Shown here one piece after another: positions 45,631 to 57,500 of a stretch of DNA of 64,000 nt. The stretch's first letter is position 1. Each line of letters starts with the position of its first letter. The DNA lies in the NCBI RefSeq assembly GCF_026151205.1, contig NC_087076.1, positions 20,888,828 through 20,952,827 on the forward strand, given 5' to 3'. The position numbers and the translations under genes were made by a program. The notes below the pieces were generated by a model that ran no database searches, was not told where the DNA came from, and saw only the letters and a program-made list of their open reading frames with translations. This stretch comes from Bolinopsis microptera (lineage: Eukaryota; Ctenophora; Tentaculata; Lobata; Bolinopsidae).

Positions 45631-47270
45631 TTATGGTAATTTTTATTTAATTGTGACCATTATTTTTTGTTAATTAATTAGAAAATTTGGTTAAATTCCA
45701 ATCATATTAATGACTCAGCTTTGTAAAGGTTTTATGTTTTATCCCAATAGAGAAATAGTTCACACATAACATCGGATCGGATAGTTATTTTTGTCTTTTC
45801 ATCTAAAAATCTAATTTATTTCAGGACAAACCGCACAAAAAGTTCTGATTACAGCATAGACTTTTAAATTTCCATTTTGCATACTAGTTAGGGACAGTAC
45901 AGAGTGTCCAATTAGAAGTTGTCCATGTTCGCGAGCTTGATCTTGCATGTGGTACTACTCTGATCTCAGCGGTGGTCACATCTTATTAGCTATGGACGAT
46001 TGAGTTACACTTTGACTTTTCGTTAAATATTTCTGTTTAAATGTTTCAATGTTCAAATTGTCGATGTAGATTGTAGGCTCCTGTACCCACGTCTGTCAGT
46101 TACATTAGAACCACTATTTGTATTAATCATAAAGAATCCTCACACCTTAGAACCACTATCACATTAGAACCACTATCTGCATTAATATCTTACTATATAT
46201 AAAGCGAGACGATATATATATTATATATCTGTGCCATTTTACTGACACCACGGCATCGACTTTAACGCAACTTTCTGCAAAAACCGTAAAAGATATACAA
46301 CTGAAACTTTTTTGGCAGGGTCAAATGCTTTAATATCCTCCTATCTGCATTAATATAATCATAATGTACGGGGCCTTTACCTTCCTGATTTTATGATCCG
46401 GGTTATATTTTATATCCGGAATTTTATGATTCCTGACTTTATGATCCTTATTTTATTATCCGTTCTGATTCCAATATTTTCCAAAAGTCCAAATGACTAA
46501 CATTTAATATGGTCGTTAATTAGCGAGAACCCATTAAATTTAATCAGTAAGGAACCTCCCACGGAGTTAGCACCTTTATGTTCACGGAAAGGCCCTCTAG
46601 ATTAAAATTAAATTATTGGTATTTTATGCATCACGGCTGATTAACTTTGAATGGTATTGACCGGTATTTCGAATCAGTCGGACTCTTTTGATAATTGATA
46701 ATAGTAAAACAAAGTATTTTTAGTAAAACAAAGTATTTTATTTATTAGCAGTGCAATCAATTCATATGATATAATTATAAGAATATAATAGTATGTCACA
46801 CCTATTTAACTGTTACTTTTGAGTAGTCGTGCCTTGGCTAAATCTAACTAGGACCAGTGGTGTCGATTAACATTTAATAGGTGAGTCTAAGTGACACAAA
46901 TTGAAAATTTTAAGAAAAGACGGATAAAAACACAGATCCAAGGACAAGGAGACCCCACTGCAGGACCATACATGCTATTGGCTTGTGCATGGCCCAAAAA
47001 GGTTCCAGTTGTCCAGGAAACTGTACGTAGCTGGTCAACTAGTTTTGAATTCAGACTAGGCTTGATTTGTTCTGGGGTTTCTAGAGGTAAGATTTGATGG
47101 TGCCAGGTTTGTTCAGGCGGACATGGAAATTATGCGATGGATATATAGGTATATAAAAATCATATCAATATAAAAATAGATCCAAAAATAGATCCAAAGA
47201 TTCACACGGCAGTCAGGGAACTTCCAGACAGGATGCTTTTGAAACAGGTATAATTAGCGCTTTTGTAATT
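45631..47270. other. No gene; R2 repeat copy at 46195-46335
   Basis: Probable 3' UTR and spacer after the secreted-protein gene. 46150-46380 carries a plus-strand R2 copy (ATCTTACTATATATAAAGCG, then ACACCACGGCATCGACTTTA). It appears inserted within a short CACATTAGAACCACTAT duplication: ATCTGCATTAATAT occurs at both borders (about 46176 and 46345). Confidence 0.55.
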
Positions 47271-47301
47271 AATTGTATGCAAGGGATGGGATGCTGATCA
47301 A

Positions 47302-49355
47302 CTAAGCTGGTTCAATGCCCCAGCTATTTAGGGGGAGCCACTCAATTTCACGCCCAGGTGTTGTCAATTGCTGGGTTTCCAGTAACAGCTTTTTGATACG
47401 GCTCTTGATAATTGAGATGGGGGAGGAAAGGTCGGAAAATTTACTAGAGCCAGGGACCATGACATTGTTTTCATTAGGAGTGCATTTGTCGAATATTTTA
47501 TCAATCAAACTGTTCCATATAGTCGTACCTTTGACGACAAAATTGTGTTTAGAAATGTCAAGTTTGTGTCGGGGGACCCGCATAGTTTGGCTACATGTTC
47601 TGGAACTTGTTTGGAATAAACTTGTCAGAGAGATGGGTTGATGCAGTTTCAAGATTTTAAACAGTTCAGTGGATATATGTTGGATGTACAGGTTGTGGAT
47701 TGACATGATTTTCTCGGTATTGAAAATTGGCTTAGTGTTTTCCAAAGCAAAGCTCCTTTTTGCGATGTGTTCACTGTATGGTCTTGCACGTGCACATGTT
47801 TCATAGTACTCTGCCCGGTCAAAGCTTGGTTTGCTTCCAAATAGAAGGCGTACGCATCTTTTTTGGATGGAGAACAGTTTAGATAGTCTATGAGGTGTGA
47901 CACCACCCCAGCTACTGATACAGTAGCTCATATGAGACTTGAATAAGGAGTCATACAGTTTATGGTACTCTGTTTCTGGAATAAACTTCATAATACGTTT
48001 AATTATAGCTATACTTGTAGTTAGTTTACTTTTTATGTTATCTAGTTGGTTTTTAAGAATGTGGTCAATGGAGTAATTGATGGCATGTGCCGTTGAGTGG
48101 TTGGATCTGAATCCAAACTGTTTATCGTATATGACCATATGTGAAGTAAAGAAGCTATATAGTCGGCAGTAAATTACTTTTTCAAATATCTTACCAAAGA
48201 TAGGTAGAATGGATATAGGCCTGTAGTTGTCAAACAGCTGTGGGTCTCCTTTTTTAAATACTGGGGTAACCTTACCTATTTTGAGAATATTTGGAAATAG
48301 ACCCAGCTTCATGAATGAATTTAGGAAACCAGCTAGGTGCCTAGAGATTGTTGTGCAACATTTCTTAAGAACAGCTATTGATATGTCACTAGCCTTGTCA
48401 CCCTGGAAGGTTTTAACAATTTTTTCGATTTCCTCAGAATCACAGGGGTTTAAGAACATACTGTTGGTGACTCTTTTGTTAAAATAGTTCTTATAATCAA
48501 GGGGTCTCTGGCAAGCTGTGTCACGACCTATTGGTTTGGAGGAGCAGAGTTTCGCATTAAGTTTACCTGCAATGGAAGAGAAGAACATGTTAAAGCCATT
48601 CGATATGACACGTTTGTCTTTTACTAAACTACCATCTATTTTGAACGAGGCCTTAATTCCAGTTTTTGTTTTTCCTCTCAGTTCATTGATCAGTGCCCAT
48701 GTTTGCTTCATATTACCTGAGACTTTTGAGAATTTTCTGCAATAGTACAATTTCTTGGCAGATCTGATAATGTATTTTAACTGTCGACGGAATTTACTAT
48801 AGGTTAAGTATAGATCAGAGTCTCCAAGAGGGTTGGGTTCCTTAATTGTACTCTTCCACTGCTTGTAAAGATATTCTTTCTTTTTCACTGATGCAATGAT
48901 CCCTGGTGTGATCCAAGGGTTTGCAATCATATTTCTTTTTGACTTTTTGAACGATTCAGATTCAATTAAAAAGTTTTCTTCGATCAAAAGTTTTATCTTA
49001 TTTGCAAAAATTTCAAAGTTTTCTACGTTGTAGCACACCTGCCCACAAAAATTTGTTTGAATATCTTCTAAGAACTTGTTCATATTAGATTCACAGTAGT
49101 CATATTTTGGTTTACAAGGGTCAAGTTCTGGTTCTTCAGGCATGCTACATTCGAGAATACAGAAAATTGGAGAGTGATGCGAAACCCTGGTATCCAGTAG
49201 TCCAGCTGACACAATATTGTCAGTGGAGTTTGTCAGAATATTGTCAATAAGCGATGGGACACAGCCTGGTTTATGGTGCGTTGCCAGTGATATAAGTGGG
49301 ATGAAGTTATTTCCATATAAAATGTTTTCAAAGCTGGCAGAGCCTTTATTAAATA
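47302..49355 (-). pseudogene. LINE with long open frame lacking the RT catalytic core
   Basis: An open frame runs on the minus strand from about 49355 (LFNKGSASFENILYG, then HHKPGCVPSLIDNILTN and SHHSPIFCI, the C-terminal end of an EEP endonuclease) to the stop at 47302. It therefore continues upstream of the first Met at 49212 and the element is 5'-truncated. Linker and RT fingers follow: VTPVFKKGDPQLFDNYRPIS, LPIFGKIFEKVIYCRL, QFGFRSNHSTAHAINY. At about 48040 the sequence passes straight from HILKNQLDN to IKSKLTTSIAIIKRI, a segment that normally lies well after YADD. Motif A (DxxKAFD), motif B and YADD are gone, yet the frame stays open for 636 codons. The C-terminal part (HMSYCISSWGG, CVRLLFGSK, RVPRHKLDISKHNF) is complete. 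CR1/L2-like by these motifs. Confidence 0.88.
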
Positions 49356-50057
49356 GATAGATTTATAGTATTGTGAACTGTAGATCGATTCATCCTGCAG
49401 GAATTTTAATCAAACTTTCTCGTGCAGTAATTTAGATTTATGAAGTCTATCAAAGTATGAAAGCCCGTTACGGGAAAAATAACAAGTTTCAAATTTGATC
49501 GAGCTGATATTGTTTGAGTGCACGAAACACAATCTTGTCTTGATCGAACTTACTTTAGTTACGCTCCCCTTAAATTGCTCGCCCAAATTTTAAGAAAATT
49601 CTTGTGAAAAGGCCATGAGGATATGAAAGTACTTTTGTTCAGTGTATTTTTGGAAGCTGATTCTGAACCACCCCCATGATTTAAAGTAAAAATGCTTCCC
49701 TGAGAGTTATGGGCAAAAAACTGTTCTGGTCACGTGACAGGCTAGTTAAACACGAATTCGATTGTTTAGGGCTCGGGTTAGGGTTAGACTAAGGGTTGTG
49801 GATAGCTTTGGGGTTATGGTTAGGGTTAGATCAGAGTTGGGATCCGGATCAGGGTTTATGTAAAACCGCTTTGTTCGGCTGAAAAACCGTAAGAAACAAA
49901 GATACGTGATAATTTTTGGGCGAGCGAATTAGTAAAAGCCCTTTATTTATTGTTAATAATAAACTTGTATCACTTGTCCCCTAAAACTAAATCCAATTAA
50001 AATACCTTTTCGATTCGAAGTACTAAACAAATACATTTCCTAAAACTAATTATATCA
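49356..50057. other. No gene; TTAGGG-rich patch at 49770-49860
   Basis: GGGCTCGGGTTAGGGTTAGA, TTATGGTTAGGGTTAGATCA and GTCACGTGACAGGCTAGTTA (49731-49750) relate this to the TTAGGG-containing MITE family of 44158-44617. Nothing coding is seen. Confidence 0.5.
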
Positions 50058-50340
50058 GTGAGTTTCTCCTAAGTGCCATATTTGATAGTGCGCGGCTTTT
50101 GGAGCAAAATTAGTTGTAAAAGTCGAGTAATTTGACGAAATTTGTTGATTTTTGTCGTATTATTCGGTCATATCTTCGGTTCTTGAACATGAATATAATC
50201 TTGACCAATGTTAATGATCTGGCCCGGCGCGCGCTACTTCGTAGCACTTGCCATCGGGCGCTACTTCGAAGCAATTTAGACGAGTAACATCCGTCAACAT
50301 GAATCATGCTGAAAATTTTTCAGAACCTAGTTTAATCATA
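50058..50340 (+). repeat. Dispersed repeat family R1, copy 3 (interrupted)
   Basis: CTAAGTGCCATATTTGATAG, GCGCGGCTTTTGGAGCAAAA and TATCTTCGGTTCTTGAACAT match the other R1 copies. It is split by the insertion at 50195-50296 and resumes with CATGCTGAAAATTTTTCAG. Confidence 0.85.
50195..50296. mobile_element. 102-bp GC-rich insertion with 8-9 bp TSD and paralogous empty site
   Basis: Flanked by ACATGAAT at 50187-50194 and 50297-50304 (AACATGAAT if the preceding A is counted). The R1 copy at 42726-42975 has GAACATGAATCATGC intact. The insert contains CCCGGCGCGCGCTACTTCGT, GGGCGCTACTTCGAAGC and ends AACATCCGTCA, resembling the end GACATCGTCA of the 44/45-kb mini-elements. Confidence 0.85.
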
Positions 50341-50394
50341 CTAAACTACCAAACCTAAATTAGTTGGGAGAGATTGACATTGATTAAGAGAATT

Positions 50395-50487
50395 TTGTAG
50401 GTTTACAACCTACCAGGACGCGCGCCGAGTTGGACTCGTCGACGGTCCAATATATGGAACAGATATTTTACGAGTATCACCCGTTAA
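50395..50487. mobile_element. 93-bp GC-rich mini-element, 8-bp TSD
   Basis: Starts TTGTAGGTTTACAACCTACC (a perfect 7-bp hairpin), contains GGACGCGCGCCGAGTTGGAC with CGAGT/ACTCG pairing, and ends CACCCGTTAA. Flanked by AGAGAATT at 50387-50394 and 50488-50495. A second copy is at 51495-51591. Confidence 0.85.
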
Positions 50488-50739
50488 AGAGAATTAAGAG
50501 GTCTCAAAATGACAAAATAGGTGTAAATTCGTTAATAACTCAAATTTTGACCATCGAAATTGCTCAAACTAATTTGAATTCAGTAAAACATAAATGTTTA
50601 CGTATGCTGACCAAATTTGAACAAAATTATTGCATGGGAAGTATTATAACTTTTTTTATTGTTTTCGAAATATTGTGCTTGCCAAAATATGCTTGCTAAA
50701 AAACCATTCAATGGTCAGCACGCGCGTCTTACACAGGGG

Positions 50740-51128
<389 letters not shown>

Positions 51129-51494
51129 TCTCTCTATATATATCTCTGTTCTGGTCAACAGTTTCTGGCCTCTTACTTTAAGAGGGAGGTCCTGCTCGCT
51201 GCACGCCAGGACTCCCAAAGTATATACGAAATCATAAAATAATGAATATCAATGCAACAGACCCCTGGAGTCTAGAAGCTGTCGCTACCTGGCTCAGAGC
51301 AAACCCACTTTCGTTGTAATACTTCTGCGGTCAGACAAGGGACTTCCGAGCTAGGTCAAAGCCTGGGAGATATGTCTCTATGCAGAGATAGGCCTAGGTT
51401 GAGTTCCTAGTGTGGGATTTTCATTTAGCGAAAGTTCCTGGTGAAAAATCCAAGGAAGTTACCCACAAATTAGAAGATATGGTTGAGTTTACTG

Positions 51495-51591
51495 TTGTAG
51501 GTTTACAACCTACCAGGACGCGCGCCGAGTTGGACTCGTCGACGGTCCTGTATATATATGGAACAGATATTTTACGAGTAACACCCGTTAA
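51495..51591. mobile_element. GC-rich mini-element, second copy of the TTGTAGG type
   Basis: Nearly identical to 50395-50487 (TTGTAGGTTTACAACCTACC ... CACCCGTTAA), with an extra TATATA. Possible 9-bp target duplication AGTTTACTG (51486-51494) and AGTTTATTG (51592-51600), one mismatch. Confidence 0.8.
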
Positions 51592-51722
51592 AGTTTATTG
51601 TTGTTAAGATCCTCCATAGCAGTGCAGTGAGCAGCAGTGAGCAGCAGTGAGCAGTGAGCAGCAGTGAGCAGCAGTTTCTTTGCACAACAGTCCCCCCTTA
51701 CGGTCGATGGCGCACGGCTTAC

Positions 51723-51845
51723 TTGTATCACGTCATGACTCCCATGGTTGTTTTACTAACTCTATGTGGAAACCTCTTTATATTTTTTACGATACAGGGG
51801 AGCCGCGCACTTGTACGTGCGCGGTGGGTCAAACAACGTATGACA
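51723..51845 (+). mobile_element. Small structured repeat, copy E
   Basis: TTGTATCACGTCATGACTCC start, ACGATACAGGGGAGCCGCGC stem region and AACGTATGACAA end. The first loop is enlarged by about 35 bp (CTATGTGGAAACCTCTTTAT). Confidence 0.85.
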
Positions 51846-51983
51846 ACTGTTAGCCCATTAACAATAGACAACATCATGATACAGGTTGGGTCTAGTAAAA
51901 ACTATTCACTTTGTAATTTAATTATTAAAATTAATCTCTATCTTTTTGAAAATTTTTAGTCGACTAGTTTGCTTCCACTTAAT

Positions 51984-52075
51984 TTGTATTACGTAGTGAT
52001 CCCCACTGTCTAGAGTTTTTACGATACAGGGGGAGCCGCACACTCGTGCGCGGCGGGTCATACAACGTATAACAA
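51984..52075 (+). mobile_element. Small structured repeat, copy F
   Basis: TTGTATTACGTAGTGATCCC start, ACGATACAGGGGGAGCCGCA, CTCGTGCGCGGCGGGTCATA and end CAACGTATAACAAC. It lies only about 140 bp after copy E, same orientation. Confidence 0.85.
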
Positions 52076-52291
52076 CACTTAATCGCCTGCCCAAATTTTA
52101 AAAACATTCTTGTAAAAATGCCCTACAGGTATAAAATTAATTTGAGTGGGTTTATTTTTGCTGTTGCAAAGCCAAAAGCACAAACGCCAAATTTAACTGT
52201 TAATATAATGCAACGACTGTGAAACATGTTTAGTGTTTACTGTAAATGTAATTTATTATCTCATATCTTAATATTAATAATATAAAAATAT

Positions 52292-52367
52292 TTGACACAT
52301 CACGCTGTAACCCCTTTTGAGCGCGGCCGACCGGCCGCGTGCACGAGAGGTATACAACGTGTAGCAA
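52292..52367 (+). mobile_element. Small structured repeat, copy G (diverged)
   Basis: ACACATCACGCTGTAACCCC start, CGCGGCCGACCGGCCGCG stem and TATACAACGTGTAGCAAA end. The stem sequence differs from the other copies yet still pairs (CGCGGCCG with CGGCCGCG), suggesting that pairing rather than sequence is kept. Confidence 0.65.
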
Positions 52368-52639
52368 AATAAATGCTTAAGGCTCCAAGTGACAGAATCA
52401 TGTCACTCCAAAAAAATCCCCTGAACGAAGGTATAACGAGATATCACTGTAACCCGGGTTAAATACTGAAAGACGAGTGGTCAAATTGCATAATCTAATC
52501 CACATAGCCAAGCAGTTTTTTTTTTTTTTCATTCCTAAAAAAAAAAAATGGTTAAAAAAAAAAAAAACCCCCCCGAGAAATAACTAAACAACAGCTGCAT
52601 CAATGCTACAGCTCCTGTGAATAATGACTGAAAAAAATT

Positions 52640-52925
52640 AAAGCCCCTCCCCTGCCCCCCCGCCCCCCCCCCCCCCCCCCCCCCCATTTGGAGGCGGTGC
52701 TGGCAACCTGCAATACTCTCAGACAACCACCTTTGTTGTGGAAACAAACCCCGCACAACGAGGCAGCTTTCAAAACGAAAAAAAGTATTACGTAATCGCC
52801 GAGAGGGAGGGATTTTCCGAATGATACGCATTGTGTAATTTTTACAAATCGCTATGGTGGGGGGGGGGGGGGGGGCTTAAAAATTTGTCCAATAATGATT
52901 TACTATATATGAACGGCCTCCCTAA
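52640..52925. repeat. Homopolymer C and G tracts and a truncated AAGGGGTCGTTCA-type MITE
   Basis: A poly-C run at about 52656-52685 and a poly-G run at about 52857-52876. Between and after them, AGTATTACGTAATCGCC, CCGAATGATACGCATTGTGT and the end ATATATGAACGGCCTCCCTA resemble 21721-21909. Confidence 0.6.
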
Positions 52926-53285
52926 GAAGTAAAGAAAAGGGAGACTGCGAAAGAGTAATGCACCATCTGGAAACTGAATCCACAGTTGTATAGTTCTGAG
53001 CGTGGACAAGCTAGAATCGGAAAAATAGCATAATGTTTGCTGTCCCTCACGACATTACGGTCTGTACTAACAGCTGAATAAACACACCTACCTATCAATC
53101 CAATACTGCCCATTAATTCTCGTCAATATTGGTGACTGATATGCAGATACCGTGAACCTCCAATCTCTCTGGGAAGGGCTAAGTAGTCAGCCACTCCGAG
53201 GTGTGCGTGGAAATTAAGACCTACGAGTGTCTTTGACTCTTTCTTGATGTGGAACAGCAAGCATGAACTGATAATTAATGTCGTG

Positions 53286-53600
<315 letters not shown>

Positions 53601-54573
53601 ACAAACTTCCGAGTGGTCGCCGTTAGTGACCCATTTTGATCGATTATAGAATTAAATCAACGTACAGGAGTAATGACCAAGATGATAACATGTTTTTATA
53701 CTATTACTACTAATTGTAAAAGTTTGACAACATTAATATTTAATTAATCGATTTTGTTGGTCCTAGTGGGTCCGCTAATGACCATTTAACCGAATTTTTC
53801 GCAGTTTATGATGAATTATCACTTGCTGAGAGCGCTTTTGAACTGATGATGTTCACGCTTTAGGCTGAATTCAAGAAGTTACATGTATCATATTAGTAAT
53901 AAGCAAGGAGCCGAGTGGGTCTTTAATGACCCAACATCTGTATTTTTAAAACGTTAGAGTCACACAGTATTGATCAAATGTTCTTTAACTTATGCTAAAG
54001 TTTTTATTTTATCACTAACTCCTATTTTTTCGAGAAGTTAAAGCCGAAAAACCGAGATGGTCCGCCGTTTGCGACCCGGAACGAGTGGGTCGTATGCGAC
54101 CATAGCTGTATCTTTTAAAGTAAACGAGATACAAATAGCTTTTGATATCTTATTTTTGCTGTACAGTGACCTATGTGTTAACGGCAATCAAAATCGGCAA
54201 ACTTTAAACTCGATCGTCCCCTAATGGTTAAAAGCAATTTGCCCTTAAGTATGATAATATAACCAGTTTAATCTTGTTCGCGTACTCGTAAACATAGCCC
54301 TATCTTATTAAAAAACTTTGTAACCCTGTTACAAGGTTTTCCGCTTCGATTTTCATCCATAAAAAATCCTTATATTTTCAATTCTCTGCCGGCCAGCTGT
54401 GTTTAATAGTAAATTAGATGTCCCTTACACGCACCTAGCGTACACAACCTTACACAAGTTACATAGCACCCAATTGGCACTGCACAGTCAACGTGTGCAG
54501 TGACGTGGGCTAATCAGACATTTAACTGTAAACACACTCTAATTAACAACTCGGTAAACACACTCTAACTGAC
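53601..54573. other. No gene recognised; expected place of the missing last reductase exon
   Basis: No exon completing the minus-strand reductase gene could be found here. The words GTGGTCGCCGTTAGTGACCC, GTGGGTCCGCTAATGACCAT and GAGTGGGTCTTTAATGACCC form a loose repeat. Confidence 0.5.
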
Positions 54574-57500
54574 CCGCAGTACTGAGGACAGACAATGAGT
54601 CCGAACAGCCCCCCAGTAGGGACAATGTACTTGTAGGACCCAGGGGACCGGAGAGTAGAGAGAATGTAGTGGTGGACCAGGTTAATCAGCTGCCCTGTTA
54701 CCCAGATACAGAGTCCTACTTTAACTCGTAGCTGCAGGGGAGTGGGTTTAGTTAGATACAAGTACATTGCAAAACCTGGTTTAGGCTTCAATCTGCTCAA
54801 CCTATCAGATCCAATCTTCCTTTTATTTTCTTCTTTTTTAATTATATCCGATATTAATAGGCTTGAAATATTTTCGAAGTGTGTCCACTATAGCAAACCT
54901 CATCGTCAAGGAAAGAGTTTCTGTCAGGTCCAGAGAGTCTGTGGAGAGAGTATGCGGTAACCACAGCTCCAAGCGAGTAGAAAGAGGCTATCTGAAACAA
55001 ACACGTGTAGTGTGTACTGTATTATTACACAGTCTGGCAGTGTTAAAGGCAGGGTTAAACACAGTGTGTATCGTCTAAAAACTAAGTGTAAGGTATCAAA
55101 TAACAGGAGCATGATAATGTTCAGTTAATTCAATGTTTTATGCTGGGACTGGACGAAATGTTTATAACGCAACTGAGAAACAAGTTAGAAAAAGTGAGAA
55201 AAAGTGAGAAATAAGTGAGAAACAAGTGAGAAACAAGTGAAAAACAAGTGAGAAACAAGTGAGAAACAAGTGAGAAACAAGTGAGAAACAAGTGATAAAC
55301 AAGTGAGAAACAGGCGATGAGAAGCGTACCTCGATAACAGTTAGAAATAGGCAGTCCTTACTGTACTTGTGTACAAATAGCACCTCCAGACACCGTTTAG
55401 TGAAGTGAGTACAGTATAAACCCAACATCAGCAGATCGTACGAACTGGGGGGACAGCTTGGTTATTTGGAAAACTTCTTACTCTGAACAAATAACGCTTT
55501 ATCGATATTCCTTAAAAAACTAATCCTGTCAAATTTCCCAAAGCACTGTAAATCTGACCTGGAGGGAGCTCCCAGGTAGTTCCAGACAATAACGTAAGCT
55601 ACAGCGGGAGTGGAGTACATGATGAACCAGCCCACTCTAGCGGGACACCCCCCTTCTGGAGCGAACTTACTGAAACATTAGTGTTACTGTGGTTACTGTG
55701 GTTAATGTGCTGTGGTTACTGTGGAGTGTGGTTACTGTGGTTACTACATGGTTAATGTGCTGTGGTTACTGTGGTTACTGTGGTTACTGTGGTTACTGTG
55801 GTTACTGTGGTTACTGTGCATTGTGGTTGTTATAAATGTTGGAACATTTATTATTGAATTGAAAGAAAGCACTGATATACCAGAACTAACAATTAGTTAG
55901 GGCAAGAGTTGATTTTTCTGTGAACAAATTCGTAACAAAGGTTTGTCTACAGGAATGTGTTGTCCATAGTCCCAGGAACCACCAAAAAAAACCGTCCAGC
56001 TGAAACTTTTGGGCAAAAATTTTTATAGTCATTTTTCTCCAGGAACCCATACGCCCCACCCCTAATATTGGTTATTCGGCTCCCGAAGGTCTTGAGATCT
56101 CCATAGGGGATGCAAAATGACCGCAATGGCCACATTATGGCAGGCGAATGATAGTTTCAGAACGATTGGGGCTTTATTTTTCGAAATAAATGGAATTTTT
56201 CGAAATTTTTCGAAATTTTATTGAAATTTCGAAAAAAATACACCAAATTATTTTTAACGCTTATTTCAAATCTTACTCGGGAAATAACTTCAATTAACAA
56301 ATATCAAGGTTAACTAACAAACAACAGATTATTGACCAACCCCCAGACAGCTATTCGACGGTACATACTACTCTGGTTGAATGTCTTAAGTTATCCTATA
56401 ACAGTGAGCCGATGATAATCACATTCGATTTGCCATTGTGGATTAAGGCCACCCGAATAGTAATGGAAACTGGGATGCCTATTGTGGTCAGGGTTGGGGG
56501 CTTCCACACTCTCACGAGTTTTCTTGGCTGCATAGGCTATATAATGGCAGACTCGGGTTTAGAGGAGCTCATCAAACTCGTGTATCCTGGAGACGTCACG
56601 CATATATCGGATGGAGGATCTTACTATAAAGCGTTGAGAGCCCACTTTCTGATCGACGCCGCTCTTTGTTGTTTCATTATAGAGGAAGAAGTTTACGACG
56701 ATGAACTAGTAGACTTGGAAGGTTACATCAACAAAAGTGTGAACGAAAATCTAGGTGTTAACTTTAAGACTAAATCTATTCAGGATCTATCAGAGAAGAT
56801 AACTCTGCTTCTAAAGAACCTGTTTTCCAACAGTAGAACAGCAGCTCTATGGGTTACTTACCACAACATGATAACACTAGTAAAGGACTTCATAAGAGCA
56901 GAGAGGTTGCACGACTACAATATGCATTTATCAGCAGTAGCTTTGATGCTGCCCTACTTCGCAGCAGCTGGGAGGGGGCAGTATGCAAAAGCTTTAAGAC
57001 TGTATTTGGAGCAGGATGCTATTTATAAAGTCAAGTATGGGGCGCTTTTAAAGACCTTTAAAGTAACTGGGCTTCACACGGTTTGTTACAACGACCACGA
57101 GTGGGCCGGGGTGTGGACTGACCTCTCCATAGGGCAGAGTCTTATGAGGGCAGCTAAATCTAGTGGTGGATTAACAAGTGGAAGGATGCGTAATCGTGAG
57201 TCCGCTCACAAGTTATGGTTGGCCACCCTGAATCAGATGGCTTTAATAAATCAGTCTTTTGGAGATTCATTAGCTAATTCATCGAAGCGAGGAGTACCAA
57301 CTAAAGCTGCCATCCACTCAGATCTTACCAAGTCATCAATCAAGAAAAACTGTGATGTATTTGGAAAATTATTAACTTGGTTTAAAGTCACTGTCGACTT
57401 TACAGAATCCGAAGATAAGACTAAGTTAATATCTTTTTCAACTGGTCTTATATCACAGCCTGGGAACGATGAGGTGAATCCCGAGGAATGTTTGGCCGTT

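Noticed and set aside
51654-51959. Possible GPCR TM1 (LCGNLFIFFTI) in a 101-residue frame
   Set aside because: It lies across structured repeat copy E, no further helices follow, and the same region in other copies does not code.
52922-53113. Last exon of the reductase gene
   Set aside because: A minus-strand exon-like piece (after TTTATTCAG) does not resemble the expected C-terminus and its frame does not fit.
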